NCBI GenBank assembly: GCA_965276675.1
Contig: OZ255624.1
Span: 1,178,001 to 1,242,000, forward strand
From: G965276675 sp965276675
Lineage (GTDB): Bacteria; Acidobacteriota; Terriglobia; Terriglobales; Acidobacteriaceae
Direction of reading: 5' to 3'
DNA length: 64,000 nt
Shown here one piece after another: positions 26,350 through 35,521 of this stretch. Both the position numbers and the translations under genes were made by a program. Every line of letters begins with the position of its first letter. Within the stretch, counting starts at the first letter, position 1. The notes under the pieces are model-generated. The model saw only the letters and a program-made list of their open reading frames with translations, searched no databases and had not been told where the DNA came from.

Positions 26350-28737
26350 GTGAAGAGGTTTCGGTTCATCCCCAGGCAGCAGACCAGAGGCGCAGTCGTT
26401 GCAGCACCGCGGCGGCTGCGTTTCGTTTTGCTGAGCGCGTGTTTTGCGGCGTGGGTGCTGCTGATTGTGGGCCGCTTGTTTTGGCTCCAGATCGCGAGCC
26501 ACGGGCAGTTCGTAGACCTGGCCGCACGGCAGCAGCAGCGCACCTTTGAAGTAGCGCCGCGCCGTGGTGTGCTCTACGACCGCAATCTCCATGAACTGGC
26601 GATGACGGTGCTGGTCGATTCCGTCTACGGAGTTCCGACGGAGATCCACGACAAAACCGCGACAGCAGCCGCTTTGGCTAAGGTCGTCCACGCCGATCCG
26701 ACGGACAACTTCACCTCTGGCCATCAGATCAACGCGCGCTTCAATGCGTCCAAGAACTTCGCCTGGGTGGCGCGCAAGCTCGACCCGGCGACGGTGGCGC
26801 GGGTGAAAGCCCTCAATTTAAAGGGTGTCTACTTTCAGAAGGAGTTCAAGCGCTTTTACCCCAACAACGACCTCGCGTCGCAAGTGCTGGGGTATGTCGG
26901 TACGGACGACACGGGTCTGGGCGGCATGGAGCGGGAGTTCGATGACGACCTGCACGGCACTCCGGGCCGCATGCTGACGGCGCTGGACGCGAAACGGCAT
27001 GTACTGGGCAGCGAGGAACGCGAGCCGCTGCCGGGCGAGAGCCTGGTGCTCACCATCGACGAAAATATCCAGTTCATGGCCGAGCATGCGCTTGACCACG
27101 CGATGGAGAAGTTCAAAGCGCTGAACGGCACCGTCGTGGTGCAAGACCCCCACACCGGGCAGATTCTGGCGCTGGCGATGCGGCCGACCTATAATCCCAA
27201 CGACTTCCGCCACGCGACGGCCAGCCTGCTCAAGAACCATGCCATCAGCGATGTCTACGAGCCCGGGTCGACATTCAAGCTGGTGACATACTCGGCGGCG
27301 ATCGATGCGGCGGGGGTGCAACCGGACGACATTGTGGATTGCCAGGGCGGGAGAATCGTTCTCTTCGGGCGGACCATCCACGATGATGCTTCGGATATGG
27401 GCATGGGACGAGTGACGGTGCAGCGGGCACTTGAGAGGTCCAGCGACGTGGCAGCGGTGAAGATGGCGCTGAAGCTGGGATCGAACAAGTTCTACGGGTA
27501 CATGAAGGCGTACGGCTTTGGCGACCGCTCGGGTATCGAGCTGCCTAGCGAGACGCGCGGGCTGCTGCGGGCGCCGCGGAAGTGGGGCGCGACCAGCATC
27601 GGGTCGCTGGCGATCGGGCAGGAGGTTGGCGTAACGCCGGTACAGCTGGTGACCATGGTATCGGCGATGGCCAATGGAGGCGTGAACCTGCCGCCACACA
27701 TCTTGATGCAGGCCTCGGATGGCACGCCGGAGGGCGACCGGTTGAAAGCTGAGCCCTTCCACGCCGGCCGTGGTGTGCCTTCGCCTCTACCCGAGGGGGC
27801 GCATCGGGTGATCAGCGAGCTGACGTCGGCGAAGATGCGCCGGATGATGGAAGGGATTGTGCTGAATGGCACCGGCAAGGCGGCGGCGCTGGATGGCTAC
27901 TCCGCGGCGGGCAAGACGGGCACGGCGCAGAAGATTGACGTGGCTACGCGGACCTACTCCAAGACCAAGTATGTCGCCTCCTTTGCGGGCTTTGCGCCGG
28001 TCAACGATCCAGCGATCAGTGTGGCCGTGATCATCGATTCGCCAGTGGGCGAGCACTATGGAGCCAAGGTATCGGCGCCGGTCTTCGCCGAGGTGGCGCA
28101 GGAGGTGCTGGAGTACCTGGGAGTTCCGCATGACAAGCCGCTTACGCCAGCCAAGGACAAGAGTTCGGTTCTGAACAAGGATGATGTAGCGGCCGATGGT
28201 CCGGCGGAGCCCACCGGCGACCTGAATGCCATGTTTGCCGAGGTGAACGACCTGCCTGCTGACGACCCGCTGCGAAACCCGGAGAGCAAAGGGCAGCCGG
28301 CGGCGCTGTCGGCAGACGGGAGCCGGGATGGGGTCACGCTCAAGCCTTTGCCGAATGCTGGTGCGAGTCACGTGGCTTCCGCGACAATGTCAACTGTGGC
28401 AGACACGCCGGCCGAGGCCAAGCTGCAGGAATTGCAGACGCAAGGGAGTTACCACGCCGCTCAGGCATTTGTCCCGAAGACGGTTACGCCCGTTCCGGCG
28501 AGTGACACCGTATTGCCGAAGTCTGAGGACGAAAGCAAACCGATGATTGTCGATTCCCGGCACCGCATCGCCGTACCGTCGTTTGCGGGCGAGTCGGTGC
28601 GCGGGGTGGTGGAGCGGGCGGGCACGGCGGGGCTGGGCGTGCAGCTGCTGGGTACCGGAATGGCTCGGGAGCAGGCTCCGGCAGCCGGCACCATGGTGCC
28701 GCTAGGGACGGAGATTGTGGTACGCTTCGCGCGGTGA
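26350..28737 (+). CDS. ftsI: Septal peptidoglycan transpeptidase FtsI (PBP3) with PASTA domain
   Basis: 795 aa from GTG 26350. A short cytoplasmic stretch and one span (about 28-50) precede the PBP dimerisation domain and the transpeptidase domain. Motifs: SxxK S307-TFK in YEPGSTFKLVTY; SxN position reads S364-S-D366 (RSSDVAAV), Asp in place of Asn; KTG at 522 in AAGKTGTAQK. A Pro/Ala/Asp-rich linker of more than 100 residues follows, then one C-terminal PASTA domain (about 735-795; VPSFAGESVRGVVERAG). It cross-links septal peptidoglycan with FtsW (34426-35517). The C-terminal PASTA is unlike E. coli FtsI but common in other phyla. Confidence 0.94.
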   Translation: MKRFRFIPRQQTRGAVVAAPRRLRFVLLSACFAAWVLLIVGRLFWLQIASHGQFVDLAARQQQRTFEVAPRRGVLYDRNLHELAMTVLVDSVYGVPTEIHDKTATAAALAKVVHADPTDNFTSGHQINARFNASKNFAWVARKLDPATVARVKALNLKGVYFQKEFKRFYPNNDLASQVLGYVGTDDTGLGGMEREFDDDLHGTPGRMLTALDAKRHVLGSEEREPLPGESLVLTIDENIQFMAEHALDHAMEKFKALNGTVVVQDPHTGQILALAMRPTYNPNDFRHATASLLKNHAISDVYEPGSTFKLVTYSAAIDAAGVQPDDIVDCQGGRIVLFGRTIHDDASDMGMGRVTVQRALERSSDVAAVKMALKLGSNKFYGYMKAYGFGDRSGIELPSETRGLLRAPRKWGATSIGSLAIGQEVGVTPVQLVTMVSAMANGGVNLPPHILMQASDGTPEGDRLKAEPFHAGRGVPSPLPEGAHRVISELTSAKMRRMMEGIVLNGTGKAAALDGYSAAGKTGTAQKIDVATRTYSKTKYVASFAGFAPVNDPAISVAVIIDSPVGEHYGAKVSAPVFAEVAQEVLEYLGVPHDKPLTPAKDKSSVLNKDDVAADGPAEPTGDLNAMFAEVNDLPADDPLRNPESKGQPAALSADGSRDGVTLKPLPNAGASHVASATMSTVADTPAEAKLQELQTQGSYHAAQAFVPKTVTPVPASDTVLPKSEDESKPMIVDSRHRIAVPSFAGESVRGVVERAGTAGLGVQLLGTGMAREQAPAAGTMVPLGTEIVVRFAR

Positions 28738-28740
28738 GCC

Positions 28741-30312
28741 ATGCTGTTGAGTGAGGTGCTCGCGGGAGCGGATGCCGTGCGGCGATTGGGGAAAGACGTG
28801 CCGGTGACAGGCGTCGAGTATGACTCGCGGCGCGTCGTCCCGGGGTCCGTCTTTGTCGCGATGCACGGCGGGACGACGGACGGCAACCTGTATATAGAAC
28901 AGGCATCAGCGATGGGTGCGACGGCGATCGTGACCGACTCGGCTGTGGCTTACGATTGCGCGGCGGCGGGTCCGTTCGCGGTCGCGCTGGCGGAGGTGCC
29001 GCACGGGCGGCGGGCTCTGGCGACGCTCTCGGCGAACTTCTTCGGCCATCCGGAACGGCGGCTAGTAGTGACCGGCATCACCGGCACAAACGGGAAGACG
29101 ACGACTGCCTTTCTGCTGGAGGGGATCTTACGGCAGGTGCGCCGGTCGACGGTTCTGGTCGGAACCATTGAGTACCACGTGGGCGACCTGATCCGGCCCG
29201 CACCGCACACCACGCCTGAGTCGCGCGATCTGCTAGCGTTGTTCGCGGAAGGAGTTGCGCTGGGCGCAACCGAGGCTGTGATGGAGGTCTCCTCGCATGG
29301 TCTGGAGCAGGGCCGGGTGTGGGGTGTGCCTTTCGATACTGCCGTTTTTACGAATCTGACGCGTGACCACCTGGACTTTCATGGCGACATGGAGGCGTAC
29401 TTCCGGGCGAAGCAGCGGCTCTTTGATGAATCTTCAGGGGACGGCTCCGCGGGAGTTAAGCCGCCGCGGTTTGCGGTGATCAACACAGACGATAAAGCAG
29501 GGCAACGGCTGGCCGAGATCGCGGCTGGAGTAGGCTCGCAGGTGCTGCGCTACGGGATCCATTCCGGGAACTTTCGTGCGACCGAAATTGCGATGGGGCA
29601 CGAGAGCATGCGATTTCGGCTAACGGTTCCGGAGGGAACTGCCGATATAAAGAGCAGGCTAACTGGCCGGGTGAATGTCTACAATCTGCTGGCGGCGAGC
29701 GCGGCGGCGATAGCGCGGGGGCTCTCGCTAGCCGAAGTTGCTGAGGTTGTGCCGAAGTTGCGGCCAGTGCCGGGGAGGTTTGAGGCTGTCAGTCTGGGGA
29801 CTGACGCGGGGCAGGACTTCGCTGTGATTGTCGATTACGCGCATACGGACGATGCACTGCGCAACGTGATTGCGCTGGCGCGGGAGCTGGTGCATGGGCA
29901 GGGGAAGCAGAACCACGGAGCGCGTGTGATTACGGTCTTTGGCTGTGGCGGGGATCGCGACCGCACCAAGCGGCCGCTGATGGGTCGCGCGGCTGGGGAG
30001 GGGAGCGATCTCGTGATTGCCACCTCCGACAATCCGCGCAGCGAAGACCCTCAGCGCATTCTTGAGGACATCGTGCCGGGATTGCGTGCGACTGCGTCAA
30101 GGTGGACGCTGGAGGTGAACCGCGTGCACGCGATTCGTATCGCGATCGCGGAGGCAAGGGCGGGAGACTTTGTGCTAATTGCTGGCAAGGGCCACGAGAA
30201 GACGCAAACGATTGGCGGCCGGGTGCTTCCGTTCGACGATGTGGCGGAGGCGCGGCGGGCGCTCGAAGAGCGTTTTGGAGCAGGAGCAGAGGACTCCGGA
30301 GTGACGGGATGA
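28741..30312 (+). CDS. murE: UDP-MurNAc-L-alanyl-D-glutamate-2,6-diaminopimelate ligase
   Basis: 523 aa, starting 3 bp after the ftsI stop. Mur ligase core: ATP loop VTGITGTNGKTTTAFLLEGI, the central TNLTRDHLDFHG and FGCGGDRDRTKRPLMG. The substrate-selecting motif is DNPR at residue 430 (TSDNPRSEDP), which specifies meso-diaminopimelate rather than lysine; dapD at the right end of the window agrees. It adds the third stem residue of peptidoglycan in the cytoplasm. Its TGA overlaps the murF ATG. Confidence 0.95.
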   Translation: MLLSEVLAGADAVRRLGKDVPVTGVEYDSRRVVPGSVFVAMHGGTTDGNLYIEQASAMGATAIVTDSAVAYDCAAAGPFAVALAEVPHGRRALATLSANFFGHPERRLVVTGITGTNGKTTTAFLLEGILRQVRRSTVLVGTIEYHVGDLIRPAPHTTPESRDLLALFAEGVALGATEAVMEVSSHGLEQGRVWGVPFDTAVFTNLTRDHLDFHGDMEAYFRAKQRLFDESSGDGSAGVKPPRFAVINTDDKAGQRLAEIAAGVGSQVLRYGIHSGNFRATEIAMGHESMRFRLTVPEGTADIKSRLTGRVNVYNLLAASAAAIARGLSLAEVAEVVPKLRPVPGRFEAVSLGTDAGQDFAVIVDYAHTDDALRNVIALARELVHGQGKQNHGARVITVFGCGGDRDRTKRPLMGRAAGEGSDLVIATSDNPRSEDPQRILEDIVPGLRATASRWTLEVNRVHAIRIAIAEARAGDFVLIAGKGHEKTQTIGGRVLPFDDVAEARRALEERFGAGAEDSGVTG

Positions 30313-31697
30313 AGCTGCCACTTGAGCAGATTGCGCACTGGACCGGTGGGGAGCTGCATCAGCCCACTGCTGGTGAGCCGCTTGTTGCGACCGGTTACTC
30401 CATCGACACCCGTACACTCGCGCCAGGTGAGCTGTTCTTCGCGATTCGCGGTGATCGATTCGACGCGCATGAGTTTGTTCCGGCGGCGCTTGCAGCTGGG
30501 GCATGTGCGGCGGTCGTGGCGCGGACGCACGTCTCGCGCCTGCTCGCTGAAGGGCGCACGCATACACTGCTGGTCGTCGATGATCCGCTGGTCGCATTGC
30601 AGATGCTTGCGACTGCGGTTCGACGCCACTGGGGCAAGCGCGTGGTGGCTGTCACCGGTAGCACGGGGAAGACAACGACGAAGGAAGCCATCGCGGCGGT
30701 GCTCAGTGCACGGTTTCGCGTGCTGAAGTCTAAGGGCAATTTGAACAATCACTTCGGCCTGCCGCTACAGCTATTGAAGCTCGAGCCAGAGGACGAGATC
30801 GCGGTTGTGGAGATGGGTATGTCGGATACGGGTGAGATTCGCGCGCTGGCGCAGATTGCGCACCCGGACTGGGCGGTGGTTACGAACGTCGGTTCTGCGC
30901 ATGCGGAGAACTTCCCGGATGGCATTGCCGGAATCGCGCGCGCAAAATATGAGCTGGTCGAAGGCCTAAGCAGCCGGGGCGTGGCGTTTCTGAACGCGGA
31001 CGATCGGTATGTCTCGCAGTTCGGGCGGGAGTTTCACGGTAAGACCGTGTACTACGGCACGTCCGCCATGGCGCAAGTGCGTGCAGAGGAGATTGAGGAG
31101 CTTGGTGCGGAGGGTGTGCGCTTTCGTGGTGTAGCCGGAGGTGAGCGCGCAGAGGTTCATCTGGCGCTGCTTGGGCGGCACAATGTTGCGAATGCTCTGG
31201 CCGCCATCGCAGTTGGAATCGAAGCGGGCATTCCATTGATCGAATGTGCGGCGGCGCTCGCGGCACTGCAGCCGCCGGACAAACGCGGCGAGGTGATGCA
31301 GATTGCCGGCGCAATAGTGATCAACGACTGTTACAATTCGAATCCCGAAGCCCTCAAATCCATGATCCGCACGCTGGCCGCTGTCCCGGCCAACCGGCGC
31401 ATCCTTGTCGCTGGCGAGATGCTGGAGCTGGGTCCGGATTCCGCAAAGTTGCATGCGGCGTGCGGTGAGATCGCGGCAGAGCTTGGCATCGATGTAGTCA
31501 TCGGCGTGCGCGGTCGGGCGTATGAGATTGCAGACGCCGCGCGCGCGGGCGGCGCCGAGACGATCTTTGTCGAAACCCCCGCCGAAGCCGGCATGTGGCT
31601 GCGAGACCACATGCGTGCGGGCGATGCTGTGTTGCTCAAAGCCTCCCGCGGTGTCCGCCTGGAGGGAGCATTGGAGGCTCTGCAACAGGAGAGGTGA
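30309..31697 (+). CDS. murF: UDP-MurNAc-tripeptide-D-alanyl-D-alanine ligase
   Basis: The true start is ATG 30309 overlapping the murE stop (ATGA), giving 462 aa. Motifs: VVAVTGSTGKTTTKEAIAAV (ATP loop), KSKGNLNNHFGLPLQLL (typical MurF), VVEMGMSDTGEIRALAQIA, INDCYNSNPEALKSM and AGEMLELG. It attaches the D-Ala-D-Ala dipeptide, completing the UDP-MurNAc-pentapeptide. The ddl gene that supplies the dipeptide is not in the window. Confidence 0.95.
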   Translation: MKLPLEQIAHWTGGELHQPTAGEPLVATGYSIDTRTLAPGELFFAIRGDRFDAHEFVPAALAAGACAAVVARTHVSRLLAEGRTHTLLVVDDPLVALQMLATAVRRHWGKRVVAVTGSTGKTTTKEAIAAVLSARFRVLKSKGNLNNHFGLPLQLLKLEPEDEIAVVEMGMSDTGEIRALAQIAHPDWAVVTNVGSAHAENFPDGIAGIARAKYELVEGLSSRGVAFLNADDRYVSQFGREFHGKTVYYGTSAMAQVRAEEIEELGAEGVRFRGVAGGERAEVHLALLGRHNVANALAAIAVGIEAGIPLIECAAALAALQPPDKRGEVMQIAGAIVINDCYNSNPEALKSMIRTLAAVPANRRILVAGEMLELGPDSAKLHAACGEIAAELGIDVVIGVRGRAYEIADAARAGGAETIFVETPAEAGMWLRDHMRAGDAVLLKASRGVRLEGALEALQQER

Positions 31698-31797
31698 TTC
31701 CCGAGATGCGGACGGCGCTACAACCGTTCAGGCAAGGGCCAAGCCCCCAGTACTGACTGTAAGATAGGCTCACCACACCAGGCATGCCGGAGGCCGT

Positions 31798-32931
31798 TTG
31801 CTTTACTGGCTTTTGTATCAGAAGCTGTTCCCGTACTTTAGGCCGTTCCGCATCTTCCGGTATCTGACCTTTCGCACGGCATTTGCGACACTGACGGCGA
31901 TGCTCATCGCGCTGGTGGTTGGGCCGTATGTGATCGAGAAGCTGCGTGAGTTTCAGATCGGCCAGTACATCCGCGAGGATGGCCCGCAAGCGCATCAGAA
32001 GAAAGCTGGCACGCCGACGATGGGAGGCGTGCTGATTGCGATTGCTATTTTGCTGCCCACCCTGCTGTGGTCGGACCTGTCGAATCCATTTGTCTGGATG
32101 GCGATGCTGGGGATGCTTGCCTTTGGCGCGATCGGCTTCGCGGACGACTATATAAAGGTGGCGCACCGCCGGAACCTAGGACTGACGGCGCGTGCTAAAA
32201 CGGGGCTGCAGGTTCTGGTGAGCACCGCGATTGCGGGCGCGCTGATCTTCTTGCAGACCCAAGGCGAATACTCGACGCGGCTTACCGTTCCATTCATCAA
32301 GCGCTTTCGGCCGGACCTGATCATCGGCAGCCTGGCGCACACGCCGCACCTATGGCTGCTGGCCTTTCTGCCGTTCATCGTCTTCACGGTGTTGGTGATT
32401 GTCGGCTCCAGCAACGCCGTGAACCTGACGGACGGGCTGGATGGGCTGGCGATCGGCTGTACCATCATCGCAGCGGGCGCGCTCACCGTGCTGACCTATG
32501 TCAGCGGGCACGTCGTCTTCGCTGACTACCTGGAGTTGCAGCGCATGCCGATGGTGAGCGAGGTGACGGTCTTCTGCGGCGCTATGGTCGGCGCTAGCAT
32601 CGGATTTCTTTGGTACAACGCGCATCCGGCTGAGGTCTTCATGGGCGATGTGGGATCGCTTGCGCTCGGCGGCGCGATCGGCACCGTCGCGGTAGTCATT
32701 AAGCAGGAGTTGCTGCTGCCGTTTATTGGCGGCATCTTCGTGCTCGAAGCGCTATCGGTGATTCTGCAGGTGGGCAGCTACAAGCTGCGCAAGAAGCGCA
32801 TCTTCAAGATGGCGCCGCTACACCACCACTTCGAGCTGATGGGCTGGTCGGAGTCGAAGGTGATTGCGCGCTTCTGGATCGGCGCGCTAATCTTTGCGCT
32901 GTTTGCGCTGACAACCCTGAAACTGCGATGA
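31798..32931 (+). CDS. mraY: Phospho-N-acetylmuramoyl-pentapeptide transferase
   Basis: 377 aa from TTG 31798, preceded by GGAGG; the N-terminus MLYWLLYQKLFPYFRPFRIF is the standard one, so the rare start codon is right. About ten membrane spans. Conserved sites: HQKKAGTPTMGGVLI, FADDYIKV with the Mg-binding Asp pair, NLTDGLDGLAIG and APLHHHFELMGWSE. It transfers phospho-MurNAc-pentapeptide to undecaprenyl phosphate to form lipid I. A 100-bp gap separates it from murF. Confidence 0.95.
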   Translation: MLYWLLYQKLFPYFRPFRIFRYLTFRTAFATLTAMLIALVVGPYVIEKLREFQIGQYIREDGPQAHQKKAGTPTMGGVLIAIAILLPTLLWSDLSNPFVWMAMLGMLAFGAIGFADDYIKVAHRRNLGLTARAKTGLQVLVSTAIAGALIFLQTQGEYSTRLTVPFIKRFRPDLIIGSLAHTPHLWLLAFLPFIVFTVLVIVGSSNAVNLTDGLDGLAIGCTIIAAGALTVLTYVSGHVVFADYLELQRMPMVSEVTVFCGAMVGASIGFLWYNAHPAEVFMGDVGSLALGGAIGTVAVVIKQELLLPFIGGIFVLEALSVILQVGSYKLRKKRIFKMAPLHHHFELMGWSESKVIARFWIGALIFALFALTTLKLR

Positions 32932-33046
32932 CGGCTACGATTAGGAAGAAGCAGCCTGCCGCAGGGTTCTTCGCTATTCTGATACTTCAGACGTCGCCAG
33001 CTGAATTCCCACCGCATTGCACACAAAGAACGAGCAGCACAATCGC

Positions 33047-34441
33047 ATGGAACTGAAGGGCAAACGAGTATTGGTGGTCGGGCTGGGCAAATCTGGCCTG
33101 GCGGCGGCCCTCTTTCTGAAGCGGCAGGGCGCCCAGGTCACAGTCTCCGATATGCGGAATGCCGAAGCGCTGGGCCCCCATTTTGCGGCGCTGCTCGACG
33201 AAGATATCGCGGTGGAGGCTGGCGGCCACTCTTCATTCCGGCGCCAGGACCTGATTGTCGTCAGCCCCGGCGTCCCGCTGGACACCCCGGAGCTCCGCGA
33301 AGTGCGTGCGGTCAAGCTGCCCATTATTGGTGAACTGGAGCTGGCCGCTCGCTATCTGAAGACGCAGATCCTGGCGATCACAGGGTCGAATGGCAAGACG
33401 ACCACCACCACCCTCTGCGGCGAGATCTTCAAGGCCGCCGGGCTGACGGTTCAAGTTGGCGGCAATATCGGCATTCCAGTGATCGCGCTCGCCGAGGAGC
33501 CCGAGAACAGACCGGAGGCCTGGTCGGTGCTCGAGGTATCGAGCTTTCAACTGGAGACTACAGAAGAGTTCCGCCCGAAGATCGCCGTAATCCTGAACAT
33601 TACGCCCGACCACCTGGACCGTCACGGCACCTTCGAGAACTATGCCATGGCGAAGGAGCGGATCTTCGCGCGCCAGACCGCGGAGGATTTCCTCCTGCTG
33701 AACGGCGACGAGCCGCGGACGCAGATTGCCGCAAGCCGCGCGCGCGCCCAGGTGTATTGGTTTAGTCAAAGGAAGATTGTGCGGCAGGGCGCCTGTGTGC
33801 ATAACGGCGCTATCGTCTTCCGCGCCAAAGAGGGCGGGAGCGCCGAACCGATCCTGCCGGTAAGTTCGATTCCGCTGAAGGGCGAGCACAATGTCGAAAA
33901 TGTGCTGGCCGCGGTCTGCGCAGCACGACTGGCCGGAGTGCCGGCGGCGGTCATTCATCAGGCCGTGCGTGCTTTCAAAGCCGTCGAGCACCGCCTGGAG
34001 TTCGTGGCCCGGATCAACGGCGTGGAGTACTACAACGACTCGAAGGCGACCAACGTTGACTCAACGGCTAAAGCGATCGCGTCGTTCCCGGGAGGCATTC
34101 ACCTCATTTTGGGAGGCAAGGACAAGGACTCGGATTACACCTTGCTCCGCCCGCTCCTGCAGGAGCGCGTAATGGCCGTATACACGATTGGCTCTGCCGC
34201 GGAGAAGATCGAAGAGGAGATCGCCGGGACTGTTGAGGTGGTCTCTGCAAAGACACTGGGCACGGCCGTCACGAAGGCGCATGATGCTGCTAGAGCAGGA
34301 GAGATCGTGCTGCTGGCGCCGGCATGTTCAAGCTTCGATCAGTTCGAGAACTACGAACACCGGGGCCGCGTTTTTAAGGACCTGGTGCTGGCGCGATTGG
34401 TTGAAGATCCGCAGGGGGTTGCCGCTTGGCAAAGCGCGTAG
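33047..34441 (+). CDS. murD: UDP-MurNAc-L-alanine-D-glutamate ligase
   Basis: ATG 33047 (frame open from 33017) gives the normal N-terminus MELKGKRVLVVGLGKSGLAA and 464 aa. ATP loop ILAITGSNGKTTTTTL, ligase motif LNITPDHLDRHGTF, and the C-terminal YYNDSKATNVDST plus GGKDKDSDYTLL are all MurD signatures. It adds D-glutamate to UDP-MurNAc-L-Ala. The 3' end overlaps ftsW by 16 bp. No strong ribosome site is visible at the chosen ATG. Confidence 0.95.
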   Translation: MELKGKRVLVVGLGKSGLAAALFLKRQGAQVTVSDMRNAEALGPHFAALLDEDIAVEAGGHSSFRRQDLIVVSPGVPLDTPELREVRAVKLPIIGELELAARYLKTQILAITGSNGKTTTTTLCGEIFKAAGLTVQVGGNIGIPVIALAEEPENRPEAWSVLEVSSFQLETTEEFRPKIAVILNITPDHLDRHGTFENYAMAKERIFARQTAEDFLLLNGDEPRTQIAASRARAQVYWFSQRKIVRQGACVHNGAIVFRAKEGGSAEPILPVSSIPLKGEHNVENVLAAVCAARLAGVPAAVIHQAVRAFKAVEHRLEFVARINGVEYYNDSKATNVDSTAKAIASFPGGIHLILGGKDKDSDYTLLRPLLQERVMAVYTIGSAAEKIEEEIAGTVEVVSAKTLGTAVTKAHDAARAGEIVLLAPACSSFDQFENYEHRGRVFKDLVLARLVEDPQGVAAWQSA

Positions 34442-35517
34442 GCGTCGACAAATGGCTGTTCTTCACGACGCTGCTGCTGGTCGTCTTTGGGCTGCTAATG
34501 GTCTTCAGCGCCTCGGCTGTGATGGCGAAGGCACGCTTTGGTTCGCCCTACACCTTTGTGACGCGCCAGGCAGCCTGGGCGGTGTGCGGTTTCGTTGCCA
34601 TGACGCTGCTGATGCGCGTGGACTACCGCAAATACAACCGGCCTAACGTCGTCTTTCCAGCGGTTGCAATCACGATGATCCTGCTGCTGGCCGCGTTTCT
34701 GATGCACGACTCGCACAACACGCACCGGTGGATTAAGTTCGGCGCGTTCTCGTTTCAACCCTCTGAGATCGCCAAACCGACGCTGGTGTTGTTCCTGGCG
34801 TGGTTTCTCCATGGGCGTATGCAGACGATCGAGGACTGGCGTAAAACGCTGCTGCCTGCGGCTCTGCCGAGCCTGCTGTTCATTGCGCTCATCCTGAAGG
34901 AGCCGGACCTAGGGACTGCGCTGGTCTGCGCCGCGGTCACAGCCATGATGCTCTTTCTGGCAGGCACCGAAAAGAAATACTTCGGCTACGCAGCTCTGGT
35001 TTCTGCCCCGGTGCTCTACTGGATGCTCTTCCGGGTGCCGTGGCGCCGCGCGCGCATGCTGGCATTTCTGGACCCCTGGAAGGACCCGCAGGGCTCTGGT
35101 TTTCACACCATTCAATCGCTGATCGCGGTGGGCACTGGCGGATTGCGCGGACTGGGCTACATGGAGGGACGGCAGAAGCTGTTTTACTTGCCGGAGCCGC
35201 ATACGGACTTTATCTTCGCCAATGTCGCCGAGGAGTTGGGATTGATCGGCGCGGTAGCCATGGTCGTCCTGTTCATTGTGCTGGGCTACCGCGGCTTGCG
35301 GACTGCGAGCCTGTCAAAAGACCCCTTTGCGCGCTTTCTCGCCTTTGGGATCACCGCGACAATCCTGATCCAGGCGTTTTTCAATATCAGTGTGGTGCTC
35401 GCGCTGGTGCCGACCAAGGGCATCACGCTGCCATTTGTCTCCTATGGGGGCACCTCTATTTTCTTTACCCTGGCCAGCATTGGCGTGCTCCTGAATCTGA
35501 CTCGCGAGATCGACTGA
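34426..35517 (+). CDS. ftsW: Septal peptidoglycan glycosyltransferase FtsW
   Basis: 363 aa from TTG 34426, inside the end of murD. Ten membrane spans of the SEDS family. Recognisable: LLLVVFGLLMVFSASAVMA, FQPSEIAKPTLVLFLAWFL, LKEPDLGTALVCA, EPHTDFIFANVAEELGLIGA and KGITLPFVSYGGTSIFFTL. The Asp in EPHTDFIFA corresponds to the catalytic residue region of SEDS polymerases. It polymerises lipid II at the septum with FtsI. RodA is excluded by position and by the FVSYGGTS form. Confidence 0.94.
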   Translation: MAKRVGVDKWLFFTTLLLVVFGLLMVFSASAVMAKARFGSPYTFVTRQAAWAVCGFVAMTLLMRVDYRKYNRPNVVFPAVAITMILLLAAFLMHDSHNTHRWIKFGAFSFQPSEIAKPTLVLFLAWFLHGRMQTIEDWRKTLLPAALPSLLFIALILKEPDLGTALVCAAVTAMMLFLAGTEKKYFGYAALVSAPVLYWMLFRVPWRRARMLAFLDPWKDPQGSGFHTIQSLIAVGTGGLRGLGYMEGRQKLFYLPEPHTDFIFANVAEELGLIGAVAMVVLFIVLGYRGLRTASLSKDPFARFLAFGITATILIQAFFNISVVLALVPTKGITLPFVSYGGTSIFFTLASIGVLLNLTREID

Positions 35518-35521
35518 GCCA

